NCBI GenBank assembly: GCA_015478675.1
Contig: JADMIH010000187.1
Span: 1-7,139 of the forward strand
DNA length: 7,139 bases
Reading direction: 5' to 3'
Origin: Chloroflexota bacterium
GTDB lineage: Bacteria > Chloroflexota > Chloroflexia > QHBQ01 > JADMIH01
Both the position numbers and the translations under genes were made by a program. The first letter of the stretch is position 1; each line of letters starts with the position of its first letter. The notes under the pieces were generated by a model. The model was not told the origin of the DNA, did not search any database, and saw nothing but the letters and a program-made list of their open reading frames with translations. Shown here one piece after another: positions 1 through 7,106 of this stretch.

Positions 1-40
1 TCACAATCAGGGCATTGCTCTACCTCAAGTCTAACCGCTT

Positions 41-49
41 ACAGCAACA
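41..49. repeat. Left target-site duplication (9 bp)
   Basis: The sequence acagcaaca directly abuts the first base of the left terminal inverted repeat. The identical 9-mer at 232-240 abuts the right one. An exact match placed precisely at both outer ends is the main evidence that the intervening 182 bp is an insertion and not a fortuitous palindrome. Confidence 0.72.
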
Positions 50-231
50 GGGTGCACGCCAGCTTTTAGGCAAACTGGCTGCATGGCAAATAAGAGCGGG
101 TGGAGCAGTTACAAGTTGGCTTAGGGGGTTTAGCTTCGCGCACGAAGCCAGCAGCGACTGGTAGGCTGAACTCGCATGAAACTGGCTCTTGTTCCCTTTT
201 GCCAAACTTGCCTAAATCCTGGCGCGCACCC
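50..231. mobile_element. MITE-like palindromic mini-element, 182 bp, with 9-bp target duplication
   Basis: The left end (50-73, starting GGGTGCACGCCAG) and the right end read on the other strand (231-208, starting GGGTGCGCGCCAG) match at 21 of 24 positions, including TTTAGGCAA in both. The pairing continues weakly inward. The exact midpoint (140.5) is also the centre of a perfect 6-bp hairpin, GCTTCG at 133-138 and CGAAGC at 143-148 around loop CGCA, so the whole unit can fold as one long imperfect hairpin. It is flanked by identical 9-mers at 41-49 and 232-240, as expected of a transposase-mediated insertion. No credible coding sequence lies inside, so it would be a non-autonomous element mobilised by a transposase elsewhere. 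I cannot name the parent insertion-sequence family; a 9-bp duplication occurs in several. It sits just upstream of the operon promoter. The symmetry and duplication are seen directly; the mobility is inferred. Confidence 0.75.
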
Positions 232-240
232 ACAGCAACA
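232..240. repeat. Right target-site duplication (9 bp)
   Basis: This is the second exact copy of acagcaaca, starting immediately after the right terminal repeat ends at 231. Removing 50-240 would restore a single uninterrupted target sequence. Confidence 0.72.
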
Positions 241-267
241 CAGGCAATATGTCGGTTGCATGCGGTG

Positions 268-276
268 TGCTATAAT
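268..276 (+). promoter_or_regulatory. Extended -10 promoter (TGCTATAAT) for the glycoside hydrolase-zwf-pgm operon
   Basis: TGCTATAAT matches the housekeeping-sigma extended -10 consensus (TGn followed by TATAAT) exactly. The expected -35 region (about 247-253) has no good TTGACA, which is common for extended -10 promoters. TTGCAT at 256-261 is only 9 nt away and is too close to serve. Transcription would begin near 283, leaving a leader of about 170 nt before the first gene at 456. I recognise no riboswitch, T-box or terminator in that leader. The promoter lies about 37 bp outside the mini-element and so seems to belong to the host sequence. It is the only strong promoter motif I noticed ahead of the three plus-strand genes. 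Confidence 0.6.
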
Positions 277-443
277 ACGGACCGTTGGTATGGTGGGCAC
301 GTGCGCGGCCTGGTCCGCCACGCTCAAGACGCCAGCTCGAGCGCCACAATCCTTGGCCCATGACGAAGACAATACCCGGTGTGCGGCGGTCTGTAAAAGC
401 TGCACAAGAGTGCCTCGACCCAGGTGGCGTTACCGGAACCGGG

Positions 444-450
444 ACAGGAG
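444..450 (+). promoter_or_regulatory. Ribosome binding site deciding the start of the glycoside hydrolase gene
   Basis: ACAGGAG lies 5 nt before the ATG at 456. The same frame is open further upstream, with possible starts at 285 and 360, but neither has a comparable purine-rich site, and the residues they would add resemble no enzyme segment or signal peptide. This motif supports 456 as the true start. Confidence 0.7.
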
Positions 451-455
451 AATTG

Positions 456-1787
456 ATGCCCTATCAAAATGAAGACGCACTTCTGGACCAGATCCAGCGT
501 GACACCTTCCAGTACTTCATATATGAGACCAACCCGGCCAACGGGCTGGTCGCCGACAGCACAAAACAAGGTACAGCCGCCAGCATCGCTGCGGTTGGCC
601 TCGGTCTGACCGCGTATCCCGTCGCTGTCGAGCGAGGCTTCATCTCCCGCGCCGAGGCTACCGCTCGCACGCTCGCCACCCTGCGCTTTTTTTGGGACGG
701 GCCTCAGGGACCGCAGGCCGACGCGATCGGGCACCACGGGTTCTACTATCATTTCCTCGATCTACAGAGTGGCCGCCGCGCCTGGAACTCTGAGATCTCG
801 ACCATCGACTCGGCCTATTTGCTCGCGGGCGCGCTGACGACTGCACGCTATTTCAATGGTGACAACTCTGGAGAGCGTGAGATACGCGAGCTGGCCGAGG
901 CGCTTTACCGCCGCGCCGACTGGCAGTGGTACCAGAACGGCGGCCCGCTCGTGAGCCACGGCTGGACCCCGGAGGGGGGCTTCATCCCGTACAGGTGGGA
1001 AGGGTATAGTGAGGCGCTCATCCTGTACGTCCTGGGCCTCGCTTCACCCACTTCACCTCTGCCTGTGGAGAGCTATACCGCCTGGGCCGCGACATATCAA
1101 TGGGAACAGCTTTACGGCTACGATCACCTCTACGCGGGGCCGCTTTTCATCCATCAACTCTCGCACATTTGGATTGACTTTCGCGGCATCCGGGACGCGC
1201 CGATGAGGGAGCACAACAGCGATTACTTCGAGAACAGCCGGTGGGCAACCTATGTGCAGCAGCAGTATGCTATACAGAACCCACGCGGTTTTCGCGGATA
1301 TGGCGAGTGGGTATGGGGCATCACCGCCAGTGACGGCCCCGGGCCGGCCACCCGCCAGGTAAACGGGCAGGACCTGGAGTTTTATGATTACGTGGCTCGC
1401 GGCGTCCCTAATGGCCCGGATGACGGCACGGTTGCCCCCTGGGCCGTCGTCGCCTCGCTGCCGTTCGCGCCGGAGATCGTAGTGCCGACCATCGCCCACC
1501 TGAACGTTCATCATCCTAACACGATGGGCAACTATGGCTTCAAATGTAGCTTCAACCACACCTTTTCGGACAGCGCGGGCCGTGAGTGGATGTCGCAAAG
1601 CTACTATGGCCTCGACCAGGGGCCGATCGTGATGATGATCGAGAACTATCGCTCAGGGTGGCTCTGGGATTTACTGCGCCCGTGCGAGTGGTTGGTCAAA
1701 GGCCTGCGCCGCGCAGGATTCCGCGGCGGCTGGCTCGACACCCCTGATCTGCCGATGGAGCAACAAGACCCGAGGAACGAATCATGA
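456..1787 (+). CDS. Glycoamylase-domain (PF10091, COG5368, GH144-like) glycoside hydrolase
   Basis: A 443-residue protein, a usual length for stand-alone members of this family. Family-like segments in order: [12 protein letters not shown] (97-108), [17 protein letters not shown] (111-127), [16 protein letters not shown] (184-199), [18 protein letters not shown] (230-247), [20 protein letters not shown] (275-294), [20 protein letters not shown] (318-337) and the closing [19 protein letters not shown] (383-401). The PF10091 core covers about 183-401 and the fold should be an alpha/alpha barrel. Glu113 and Glu186 are candidate acidic active-site residues; this is my guess. Some relatives are endo-beta-1,2-glucanases or sophorose-releasing hydrolases (GH144), so a beta-glucan substrate is likelier than starch despite the 'glucoamylase' label often applied. 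No signal peptide or membrane segment is visible, which suggests action in the cytoplasm on imported or internal oligosaccharides. It is the first gene of the operon and its stop codon overlaps the zwf start. The family call is firm; the substrate is inferred. Confidence 0.88.
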   Translation: MPYQNEDALLDQIQRDTFQYFIYETNPANGLVADSTKQGTAASIAAVGLGLTAYPVAVERGFISRAEATARTLATLRFFWDGPQGPQADAIGHHGFYYHFLDLQSGRRAWNSEISTIDSAYLLAGALTTARYFNGDNSGEREIRELAEALYRRADWQWYQNGGPLVSHGWTPEGGFIPYRWEGYSEALILYVLGLASPTSPLPVESYTAWAATYQWEQLYGYDHLYAGPLFIHQLSHIWIDFRGIRDAPMREHNSDYFENSRWATYVQQQYAIQNPRGFRGYGEWVWGITASDGPGPATRQVNGQDLEFYDYVARGVPNGPDDGTVAPWAVVASLPFAPEIVVPTIAHLNVHHPNTMGNYGFKCSFNHTFSDSAGREWMSQSYYGLDQGPIVMMIENYRSGWLWDLLRPCEWLVKGLRRAGFRGGWLDTPDLPMEQQDPRNES

Positions 1788-3229
1788 CCGCTTCTGATCC
1801 CGCCGGAACAGGCGCGCCCACAGATGACACCTCCCGCTCTGACGCGCTCGTCTTCTTCGGCGCTACGGGCGACCTGGCTCACAAGCAAATCTTCCCGGCT
1901 CTCTACGCGATGGTGCGTCGAGGACGCCTCGACATGCCTGTAATCGGCGTGGCAGGCTCCAGCTGGACCTACGACCAGCTGATAGCACGAGCACGCGACA
2001 GCATCGAGAAGAGTGCTGCGGGCAGTGCGAGCGGCGTGGACGAAGAGGCTTTCAAGAAGTTATCGGCGATGCTGCGCTACGTGGGCGGCGACTACAAAGA
2101 ACCGGCGACGTATGAACTTTTACGGAAGGCTCTCGGCGCGGCCGCGCGGCCCCTGCACTACCTGGCGATTCCAACCAGCCTCTTTGAGACCGTGGCCGCA
2201 GGGCTGGCGAAGGCGGGCTGCGCGAAGAACGCTCGCGTGGTGGTCGAAAAGCCGTTCGGGCGCGACCTGGCTTCGGCCCAGGAACTCAACCGTGCATTGC
2301 ACCTGTACTTCCCTGATGGAGCCATTTTCCGTATTGACCACTACCTGGGTAAGGAGCCGGTGCAGAATCTCCTCTTTTTCCGATTTGCCAACACCTTTCT
2401 CGAGCCGATATGGAACCGTAACTACATAGAGAGCGTGCAGATTACGATGGCCGAGAGCTTCGGCGTTGCCGGGCGTGGGAAGTTCTACGAGGAGGTCGGC
2501 GCCATAAGGGACGTGGTGCAGAACCACTTGCTACAGATAACGGCTCTATTGGCGATGGACCCGCCGCTGCCCAACGACCCTGATGGGGAGCGCACCCAGA
2601 AGTCCCTCCTGCTAAAGGCGATCCGCCCTCTCGACCCTGCGGACGTGGTGCGCGGCCAGTACAAAGGGTACAAACAAGAAGAGGGCGTGGCCCCCGACTC
2701 GCAGGTGGAGACTTTCGCCGCGCTACGCCTCTTTATAGACAACTGGCGCTGGGCAGGAGTGCCTTTCTACATACGAGCGGGTAAATTCCTGCCTGTAACT
2801 TCCAATGAGGCGCTGGCGCATCTCAAGCGTCCGCCGCTGGATGTCTTTGCAGGCAAGACAGAGGAGCCTGCCAACTTCCTGCGCTTCCGCCTCAGCCCCG
2901 ACGCCTTTATAGCTCTGAACGCGCAGGTTAAAAAGCCTGGTGAGCAAATGGAGGGGCAGACTGTGGAACTGGTTGCACAGCACTACATGCATGACGAAAT
3001 GGCGCCCTACGAGCGTCTGTTGGGCGATGCTATGAGTGGGAAAGCAACGCTATTCGCACGGGAAGACGCCCTCGAAGCCGCCTGGCGAGTAGTAGACCCT
3101 GTGTTGAACAACCCTCCGCCGGTCTACCAATACGATCAGAACAGTTGGGGGCCTGCTGAGGTAGAGTTGTTACCCGTGCCGCCCGGTGGCTGGCACAACC
3201 CTAACCCGTCTAAAGATAGCCCAAAGTAG
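1784..3229 (+). CDS. zwf: Glucose-6-phosphate 1-dehydrogenase
   Basis: Oxidises glucose 6-phosphate to 6-phosphogluconolactone with NAD(P)+, the entry step of the oxidative pentose phosphate pathway (and of Entner-Doudoroff where present), in the cytoplasm. The protein has 481 residues, normal for the family. Visible motifs: dinucleotide-binding GATGDLA (26-32), EKPFG (155-159), the substrate-site signature RIDHYLGKE (183-191, with Asp185, His186 and Lys190), VVQNHLLQ (244-251, with His248 at the expected catalytic-base position), and [12 protein letters not shown] (325-336). The first 20 residues are a polar, probably disordered extension. The ATG overlaps the previous stop as ATGA, and GAGGA at 1772-1776 lies 7 nt ahead, so translation is probably coupled to the upstream hydrolase. 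The NAD versus NADP preference cannot be read reliably. No frameshift or missing key residue was seen. Confidence 0.97.
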   Translation: MTASDPAGTGAPTDDTSRSDALVFFGATGDLAHKQIFPALYAMVRRGRLDMPVIGVAGSSWTYDQLIARARDSIEKSAAGSASGVDEEAFKKLSAMLRYVGGDYKEPATYELLRKALGAAARPLHYLAIPTSLFETVAAGLAKAGCAKNARVVVEKPFGRDLASAQELNRALHLYFPDGAIFRIDHYLGKEPVQNLLFFRFANTFLEPIWNRNYIESVQITMAESFGVAGRGKFYEEVGAIRDVVQNHLLQITALLAMDPPLPNDPDGERTQKSLLLKAIRPLDPADVVRGQYKGYKQEEGVAPDSQVETFAALRLFIDNWRWAGVPFYIRAGKFLPVTSNEALAHLKRPPLDVFAGKTEEPANFLRFRLSPDAFIALNAQVKKPGEQMEGQTVELVAQHYMHDEMAPYERLLGDAMSGKATLFAREDALEAAWRVVDPVLNNPPPVYQYDQNSWGPAEVELLPVPPGGWHNPNPSKDSPK

Positions 3230-3251
3230 TCGGTAGTGCGTAACTATCCGC

Positions 3252-3270
3252 CACTCACGTATTAGGAGTG
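3252..3270 (+). promoter_or_regulatory. pgm ribosome binding site within a possible small hairpin
   Basis: AGGAG (3264-3268) sits 9 nt before the pgm ATG, a good ribosome binding site that fixes the start at 3278. CACTC (3252-3256) can pair with GAGTG (3266-3270), which would cover part of the site. A 5-bp stem with a 9-nt loop is weak, so regulation by this fold is only a possibility. The 48-nt zwf-pgm gap shows no terminator, consistent with one transcript. Confidence 0.55.
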
Positions 3271-3277
3271 TAACAAC

Positions 3278-4939
3278 ATGGTAGAGCATATCAGCCCGCT
3301 TGCAGGCAAACTCGCGCCGGAAGAGCTACTGATCGACGTCGCCCGGCTCCAGGGCCAATATTACGATCTGCATCCGGACCCATCAGTTTCGGAGCAGCGT
3401 GTCCACTTCGGCACGTCCGGACATCGCGGCTCGGCTGCTGACAGTACCTTCAATGAGGACCACATCCTGGCGGCCACGCAGGCTATCGTCGAGTACCGCA
3501 CCGGACAGGGTATTACAGGCCCGCTCTTTCTCGGCAAAGACTCTCACGCCCTCTCTGAGCCTGCCGAGCGAACGGCACTTGAGGTGCTGGCCGCGCACGG
3601 CGTGGAGACCCGCCCGGCGCTGAACAATGCGCTCACCCCGGTCCCGGTCGTCTCGCACGCCATCCTGACCTACAACCGGGGTCGAGGTCAAGGTCGCGGC
3701 TTGAAGACGGGCCTTGCAGATGGCATCATCATCACACCCTCGCATAACCCGCCCCGCGACGGTGGTTTCAAGTACAATCCGCCAAACGGCGGTCCCGCTG
3801 AACCTGACATTACGGGTTGGATCCAGGATCGGGCGAACGCGCTCCTCACCGAGAAGAACCGAGGGGTCCGCAGGATTCCCTATACTGCCGCTCTCGCCGC
3901 CTCGACGACTCATCCTTATGACTTCATCACCCCATACGTCGCCGACCTGGGAAGCGTGGTTGACATGGAGGCGATTCGGACGGCGGGCATTACCATAGGA
4001 GTGGACCCTCTGGGTGGTGCGGCGCTGGGCTACTGGGAGCCTATCGGCGAGCGATACGGCCTGCACCTAACCGTCGTGAACAAGACCGCTGACCCCACTT
4101 TCCGTTTCGTGCCGGTAGACTACGACGGCCAGATCCGTATGGACATCTCATCACCATATATTATGACTAACCTGGTTCGCCTGAAAGATGAGTACGACAT
4201 CGCCTTTGGCACCGACCCTGACGCCGACCGGCACGGCATCGTCACGCGCAGCATCGGCCTGATGAATCCCAACCACTACCTGGCGGTCGCCATCTGGTAT
4301 CTCTTCCAGAATCGGCCAGACTGGCCCGCAACGAGCCAGGTAGGAAAGACGGTGGTAAGCAGCAGCATTATAGACCGCGTGGCGCGTGACATCGGTAGGC
4401 AACTGTACGAAGTGCCGGTGGGGTTCAAGTGGTTCGTGTCGGGCTTGCTCGATGGCCGGCTGGGCTTCGGTGGAGAAGAGAGCGCGGGGGCCTCCTTCCT
4501 GCGACGCGACGGCACCGTCTGGACCACCGACAAGGATGGGCTGATCATGAGCCTGTTAGCGGCTGAGATCACCGCGCGCACGGGCCGCGACCCCGGCCAG
4601 CATTACGCCGATCTCACGGCTCGCCTGGGGACTCCGTTCTACAACCGCGTTGACTCCCCGGCCACACCGGAGCAGAAGGCGCGCCTGAGCAAGCTGTCGC
4701 CAGGAGACGTCCAGACCACCACTCTAGCCGGGGAACCTATACAAGCAAAGCTGACCACAGCACCCGGCAACAGCGCGCCGATAGGCGGTCTCAAAGTCGT
4801 GACCGAGCATAGCTGGTTTGCGGCACGTCCCTCCGGCACCGAAAGCGTCAACAAAGTGTATGCTGAGAGCTTCACCAGCCAGGCCCACCTCGACCAGGTC
4901 CTCGCGGAAGCCGAAACCATTGTGCGCGGAGATTCATAA
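3278..4939 (+). CDS. pgm: Phosphoglucomutase, alpha-D-glucose phosphate-specific
   Basis: Interconverts glucose 1-phosphate and glucose 6-phosphate through a phosphoserine intermediate in the cytoplasm, linking glucan phosphorolysis or glycogen and nucleotide-sugar metabolism to glycolysis and to Zwf. The protein has 553 residues, close to the roughly 546 of the E. coli Pgm type. The four domain signatures are all present: FGTSGHRG near the N-terminus (44-51), the catalytic loop TPSHNPP (153-159, phosphorylated Ser155), the magnesium site DPDADRHG (313-320), the sugar-binding [10 protein letters not shown] (398-407, preceded by VGFKWF 381-386), and the phosphate-binding RPSGTE (517-522). A basic, glycine-rich insert (about 134-144) just before the catalytic strand looks longer than in E. 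coli and is encoded by a short hexanucleotide repeat. The gene follows zwf in the same direction and ends 4 nt from the convergent pseudogene. Confidence 0.97.
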   Translation: MVEHISPLAGKLAPEELLIDVARLQGQYYDLHPDPSVSEQRVHFGTSGHRGSAADSTFNEDHILAATQAIVEYRTGQGITGPLFLGKDSHALSEPAERTALEVLAAHGVETRPALNNALTPVPVVSHAILTYNRGRGQGRGLKTGLADGIIITPSHNPPRDGGFKYNPPNGGPAEPDITGWIQDRANALLTEKNRGVRRIPYTAALAASTTHPYDFITPYVADLGSVVDMEAIRTAGITIGVDPLGGAALGYWEPIGERYGLHLTVVNKTADPTFRFVPVDYDGQIRMDISSPYIMTNLVRLKDEYDIAFGTDPDADRHGIVTRSIGLMNPNHYLAVAIWYLFQNRPDWPATSQVGKTVVSSSIIDRVARDIGRQLYEVPVGFKWFVSGLLDGRLGFGGEESAGASFLRRDGTVWTTDKDGLIMSLLAAEITARTGRDPGQHYADLTARLGTPFYNRVDSPATPEQKARLSKLSPGDVQTTTLAGEPIQAKLTTAPGNSAPIGGLKVVTEHSWFAARPSGTESVNKVYAESFTSQAHLDQVLAEAETIVRGDS

Positions 4940-4943
4940 GCTC

Positions 4944-6969
4944 CTACCCATTACCCATTACCACGCGCACCTCGTGCCTCTGCCTGTCGTCAACGAGCGG
5001 CACTTTACAATCGGGCAGGGGTGAGCCGTCCAACTCTACTTTCTGTACCTGGCTGGTCTGACCTGCACCCTTCTCCACGCTGATCCGGTAACTGGTCTCC
5101 CCACGCGTGTAGACCATGCTGTAGCCGGGCCAGTGCGAGGGGATGCACGGCTCGACGGTGAAGTGGTCGCCGTGCAGCTTCAGCCCAAGCACATATTCGA
5201 CCCCCACGTGGTAGAGCCAGCTTGCCGACCCCGTGCACCAGGTCCACCCTCCCCGGCCCGTGTGCTGGGGGTGCGAGTAGACATCGGCGGCTATGACGTA
5301 AGGCTCTACTTTATACTGCGCGACCTCCTCTGGCGTGCGGGCGTGATTTACAGGGTTGAGCATACTGAAGAGGCGGTAAGCTCCGTCGCCGTCTCCCATC
5401 AGAACGTGAGCGAGCACTGTCCGGGTGGCCGCGTGCGTATATTGCCCACCGTTCTCTCGAACTCCGGGCAGGTAACCTTTTATATAGCCGGTGGTCCTGA
5501 GGTGACTGGTCGAAAGGGGGCGTCAAAAGAAGGATCATCTCTCCTTGCTCCCGCACCAGTTGCGCCTCCACCGCTTGCATCGCCTTTGCAGCGCGCTCCT
5601 TGCTACTTGCAGAGCCAAGAGGCGTGCCGTCGTCGTAAAAGGCGCGTAGATACCACTCTCCATCCCATGCCTCTCGCTCCAGCGCCCCGCGCAGCCGCTC
5701 CATATCGGCGCGCAGCTTGACGGCGCGCTCTTTGTCCCCACGCAGATCACACAGGGGCGCAAGCCCCCCAGGGTGGCGTAGAGGAACCACCCCACCCATA
5801 CGCTCTCCCCTCGCCCCTCCCGGCCAACGCGGTTCATGCCATCATTCCAGTCGCCCATGCCCATGAGAGGGAGACCGTGCGCGCCGGCAGTTGTGCCATG
5901 GGCGATAGCCCGCAGGCAATGCTCGTAGACGCTCCCCTTCTCCTCTGATATAGCAGGTGTGCTGTACATGTCCTCCTGGTCGGGAGTCAGGAGCAGAGCT
6001 TGCAAGAACGGGAGCTGCTCGTCGAGTATCCCCGTGTCGCCGGTGGCCTCGATGTAGTAGGCAGTAACAAAAGGGAGCCAGAGGAGGTCGTCCGAGAAGC
6101 GGGTACGCACGCCGCGCCCGGTTGGTGGGTGCCACCAGTGCTGCACGTCTCCCTCTTTGAACTGCCGCGCCGCATGGCGTAATATCTGCTCGCGGGCCAT
6201 CCTGGGCGCCGCGTAGACCAGCGACATAGCATCCTGCAACTGGTCACGGAAGCCGTAAGCGCCCCCACTCTGGTAGAAGGCCGTGCGCCCCCAGAGACGG
6301 CAACTTACGCTCTGGTAGAGGAGCCAGCGGTTTAACAGCATGTTCATGCCGGAGTCGGGCGTCTCTACGCTCACTGCCGAGAGAAGCCGGTCCCACGACG
6401 CCAGGGCGCCCCTGTACTCCGCCTCGGTCTGCTCCATATCGCGGTACCTGGCGGCGAGAGTGCGCGCATGGCCGGCGTTGTCTCCTTCACCCAGCGCAAA
6501 GATAAGGGAACGCTCCTCACCCGGCTGTAATTCGATGGGGCATTTGGAGTGCCATGCAGGGGTCAAGCCCCGCCCCAACGCGCCCTGAGAGCGCCTGACC
6601 TGAATGCGAAGTAGAACCGAGGGCCGCCGGGTCCCCGACGGAGCCGTTGCGCCCCAGGAACTCGGCCTTGTCCAGCCCGAAGCTCGCTCTGTACCCCACA
6701 GGCTGCCCGCCGAACGGAGCAGATGCGGCGGACCAGACCGCTCCGCCCTCTGAATCGTGTATGTATATGAAGGCCCCGTAGGCATCACGTACCCTTGCCG
6801 GGACGCGGCGAGTCACGACCTTGTGCTCGGTGGCAAGCTCGCGCGCGTATTCCTCAAGCCTCTCCAGGCTGAAAAGCTCGCCATGCAATTAGGCCTGAAT
6901 ATCCGACGATTCGCGGGGTTGTTTGGGCCGGCGGCGCGAAGGCTTGCGTGGCGAGATGTCGATCTTCAT
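4944..6969 (-). pseudogene. Decayed cyclic beta-glucan synthase (NdvB)-type / GH94 phosphorylase gene
   Basis: Read from ATG 6969 down to TAG 4944, one protein can be followed only by stitching frames. (1) 6969-6892: a basic 26-residue start, ended by TAA at 6889-6891. (2) 6888 to about 6546: ELFSLERLEEYARELA, like the N-terminal region of NdvB proteins, then directly the beginning of a GH94 N-terminal domain (IYIHDSEGGAVWSA), then EFLGRNGS and LSGRVGAGLDPC. (3) About 6542-5770: CPIELQPGEE, GGAYGFRDQLQD, the GDVQHWWHPPTGRGVRTRFS segment and MGMGDWNDGMNRVG, which holds the GH94 catalytic Asp. (4) About 5763-5497: DGEWYLRAFYDDGTPLGSAS and ILLLTPPFDQSP. (5) About 5490-4944: GYIKGYLPGVRENGGQYTHA, NPVNHARTPEEV, GGWTWCTGSASWLY and a typical C-terminus. 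The lesions are one stop codon, frameshifts at 6543-6545, 5764-5769 and about 5491-5496, and deletions near 6787-6816, 6652-6672 and 5598-5610. Intact relatives are several times longer and carry a membrane glycosyltransferase (GT84) part that is absent here. Sequencing error could explain single shifts but not the deletions. Confidence 0.88.
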
Positions 6970-7000
6970 CCTACCCGTAGGCTTGATGCTAGCATACGTT

Positions 7001-7030
7001 ATTCTATTCTAAAGGCTCGTTTATTTCCAA
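7001..7030 (-). promoter_or_regulatory. Probable promoter of the GH94/NdvB-type pseudogene
   Basis: On the minus strand TTGGAA (7030-7025) is followed after 18 nt by TAGAAT (7006-7001), each close to the -35 and -10 consensus, in a locally A/T-rich stretch. Transcription would begin near 6994, about 25 nt before the ATG at 6969. The ribosome binding site there is weak: GGGTAGG directly abuts the start codon. The motif placement supports 6969 as the ancestral start. Confidence 0.45.
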
Positions 7031-7065
7031 CTGACGATTTGCTGTAGGTGTTCAGAGTTGGGGTG

Positions 7066-7106
7066 CAGGGGCCTTGCCCCTGATGGGGTTGCAGGGGTGT
7101 CCCCTG
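7066..7106. repeat. Two tandem REP-like G/C hairpins
   Basis: CAGGGG (7066-7071) pairs with CCCCTG (7077-7082) across a 5-nt loop, and a second CAGGGG (7092-7097) pairs with CCCCTG (7101-7106) across 3 nt. The two units are separated by 9 nt (atggggttg). The stem sequence is identical in both. No T-run follows on either strand, so a classical Rho-independent terminator is unlikely. The arrangement resembles dispersed extragenic palindromic repeats. I recall similar G/C-rich blocks from Chloroflexota genomes, but could not verify this. No gene is visible between 7031 and the window edge. Confidence 0.6.

Noticed and set aside
117..150. Stand-alone RNA hairpin or attenuator (TGGCTT with AAGCCA, GCTTCG with CGAAGC)
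   Set aside because: It lies at the exact centre of the mini-element and upstream of the promoter, so it is better explained as the element's axis of symmetry.
20..405. Several short open frames on both strands left of the operon
   Set aside because: They overlap the palindromic element; the shared peptide LPKSWRAP in two of them is simply the two arms of the inverted repeat being translated, not a protein family.
285..455. Upstream in-frame extension of the glycoside hydrolase (starts at 285 or 360)
   Set aside because: There is no ribosome binding site at either start, the added residues resemble no domain or signal peptide, and ATG 456 has ACAGGAG at good spacing.
456..1787. The hydrolase as a domain split off from the neighbouring NdvB-type gene, which normally contains a glycoamylase-type domain
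   Set aside because: It has its own complete N-terminus, stand-alone family length, opposite orientation and an operon position with zwf, so an independent gene is more likely.
5764..5769. Programmed frameshifting at the six-base homopolymer
   Set aside because: The same gene carries a stop codon, two other shifts and deletions, so repairing this site alone would not give a working protein.
7066..7106. Rho-independent terminator
   Set aside because: The hairpins lack a following U-run on either strand, and no gene ends nearby within the window.
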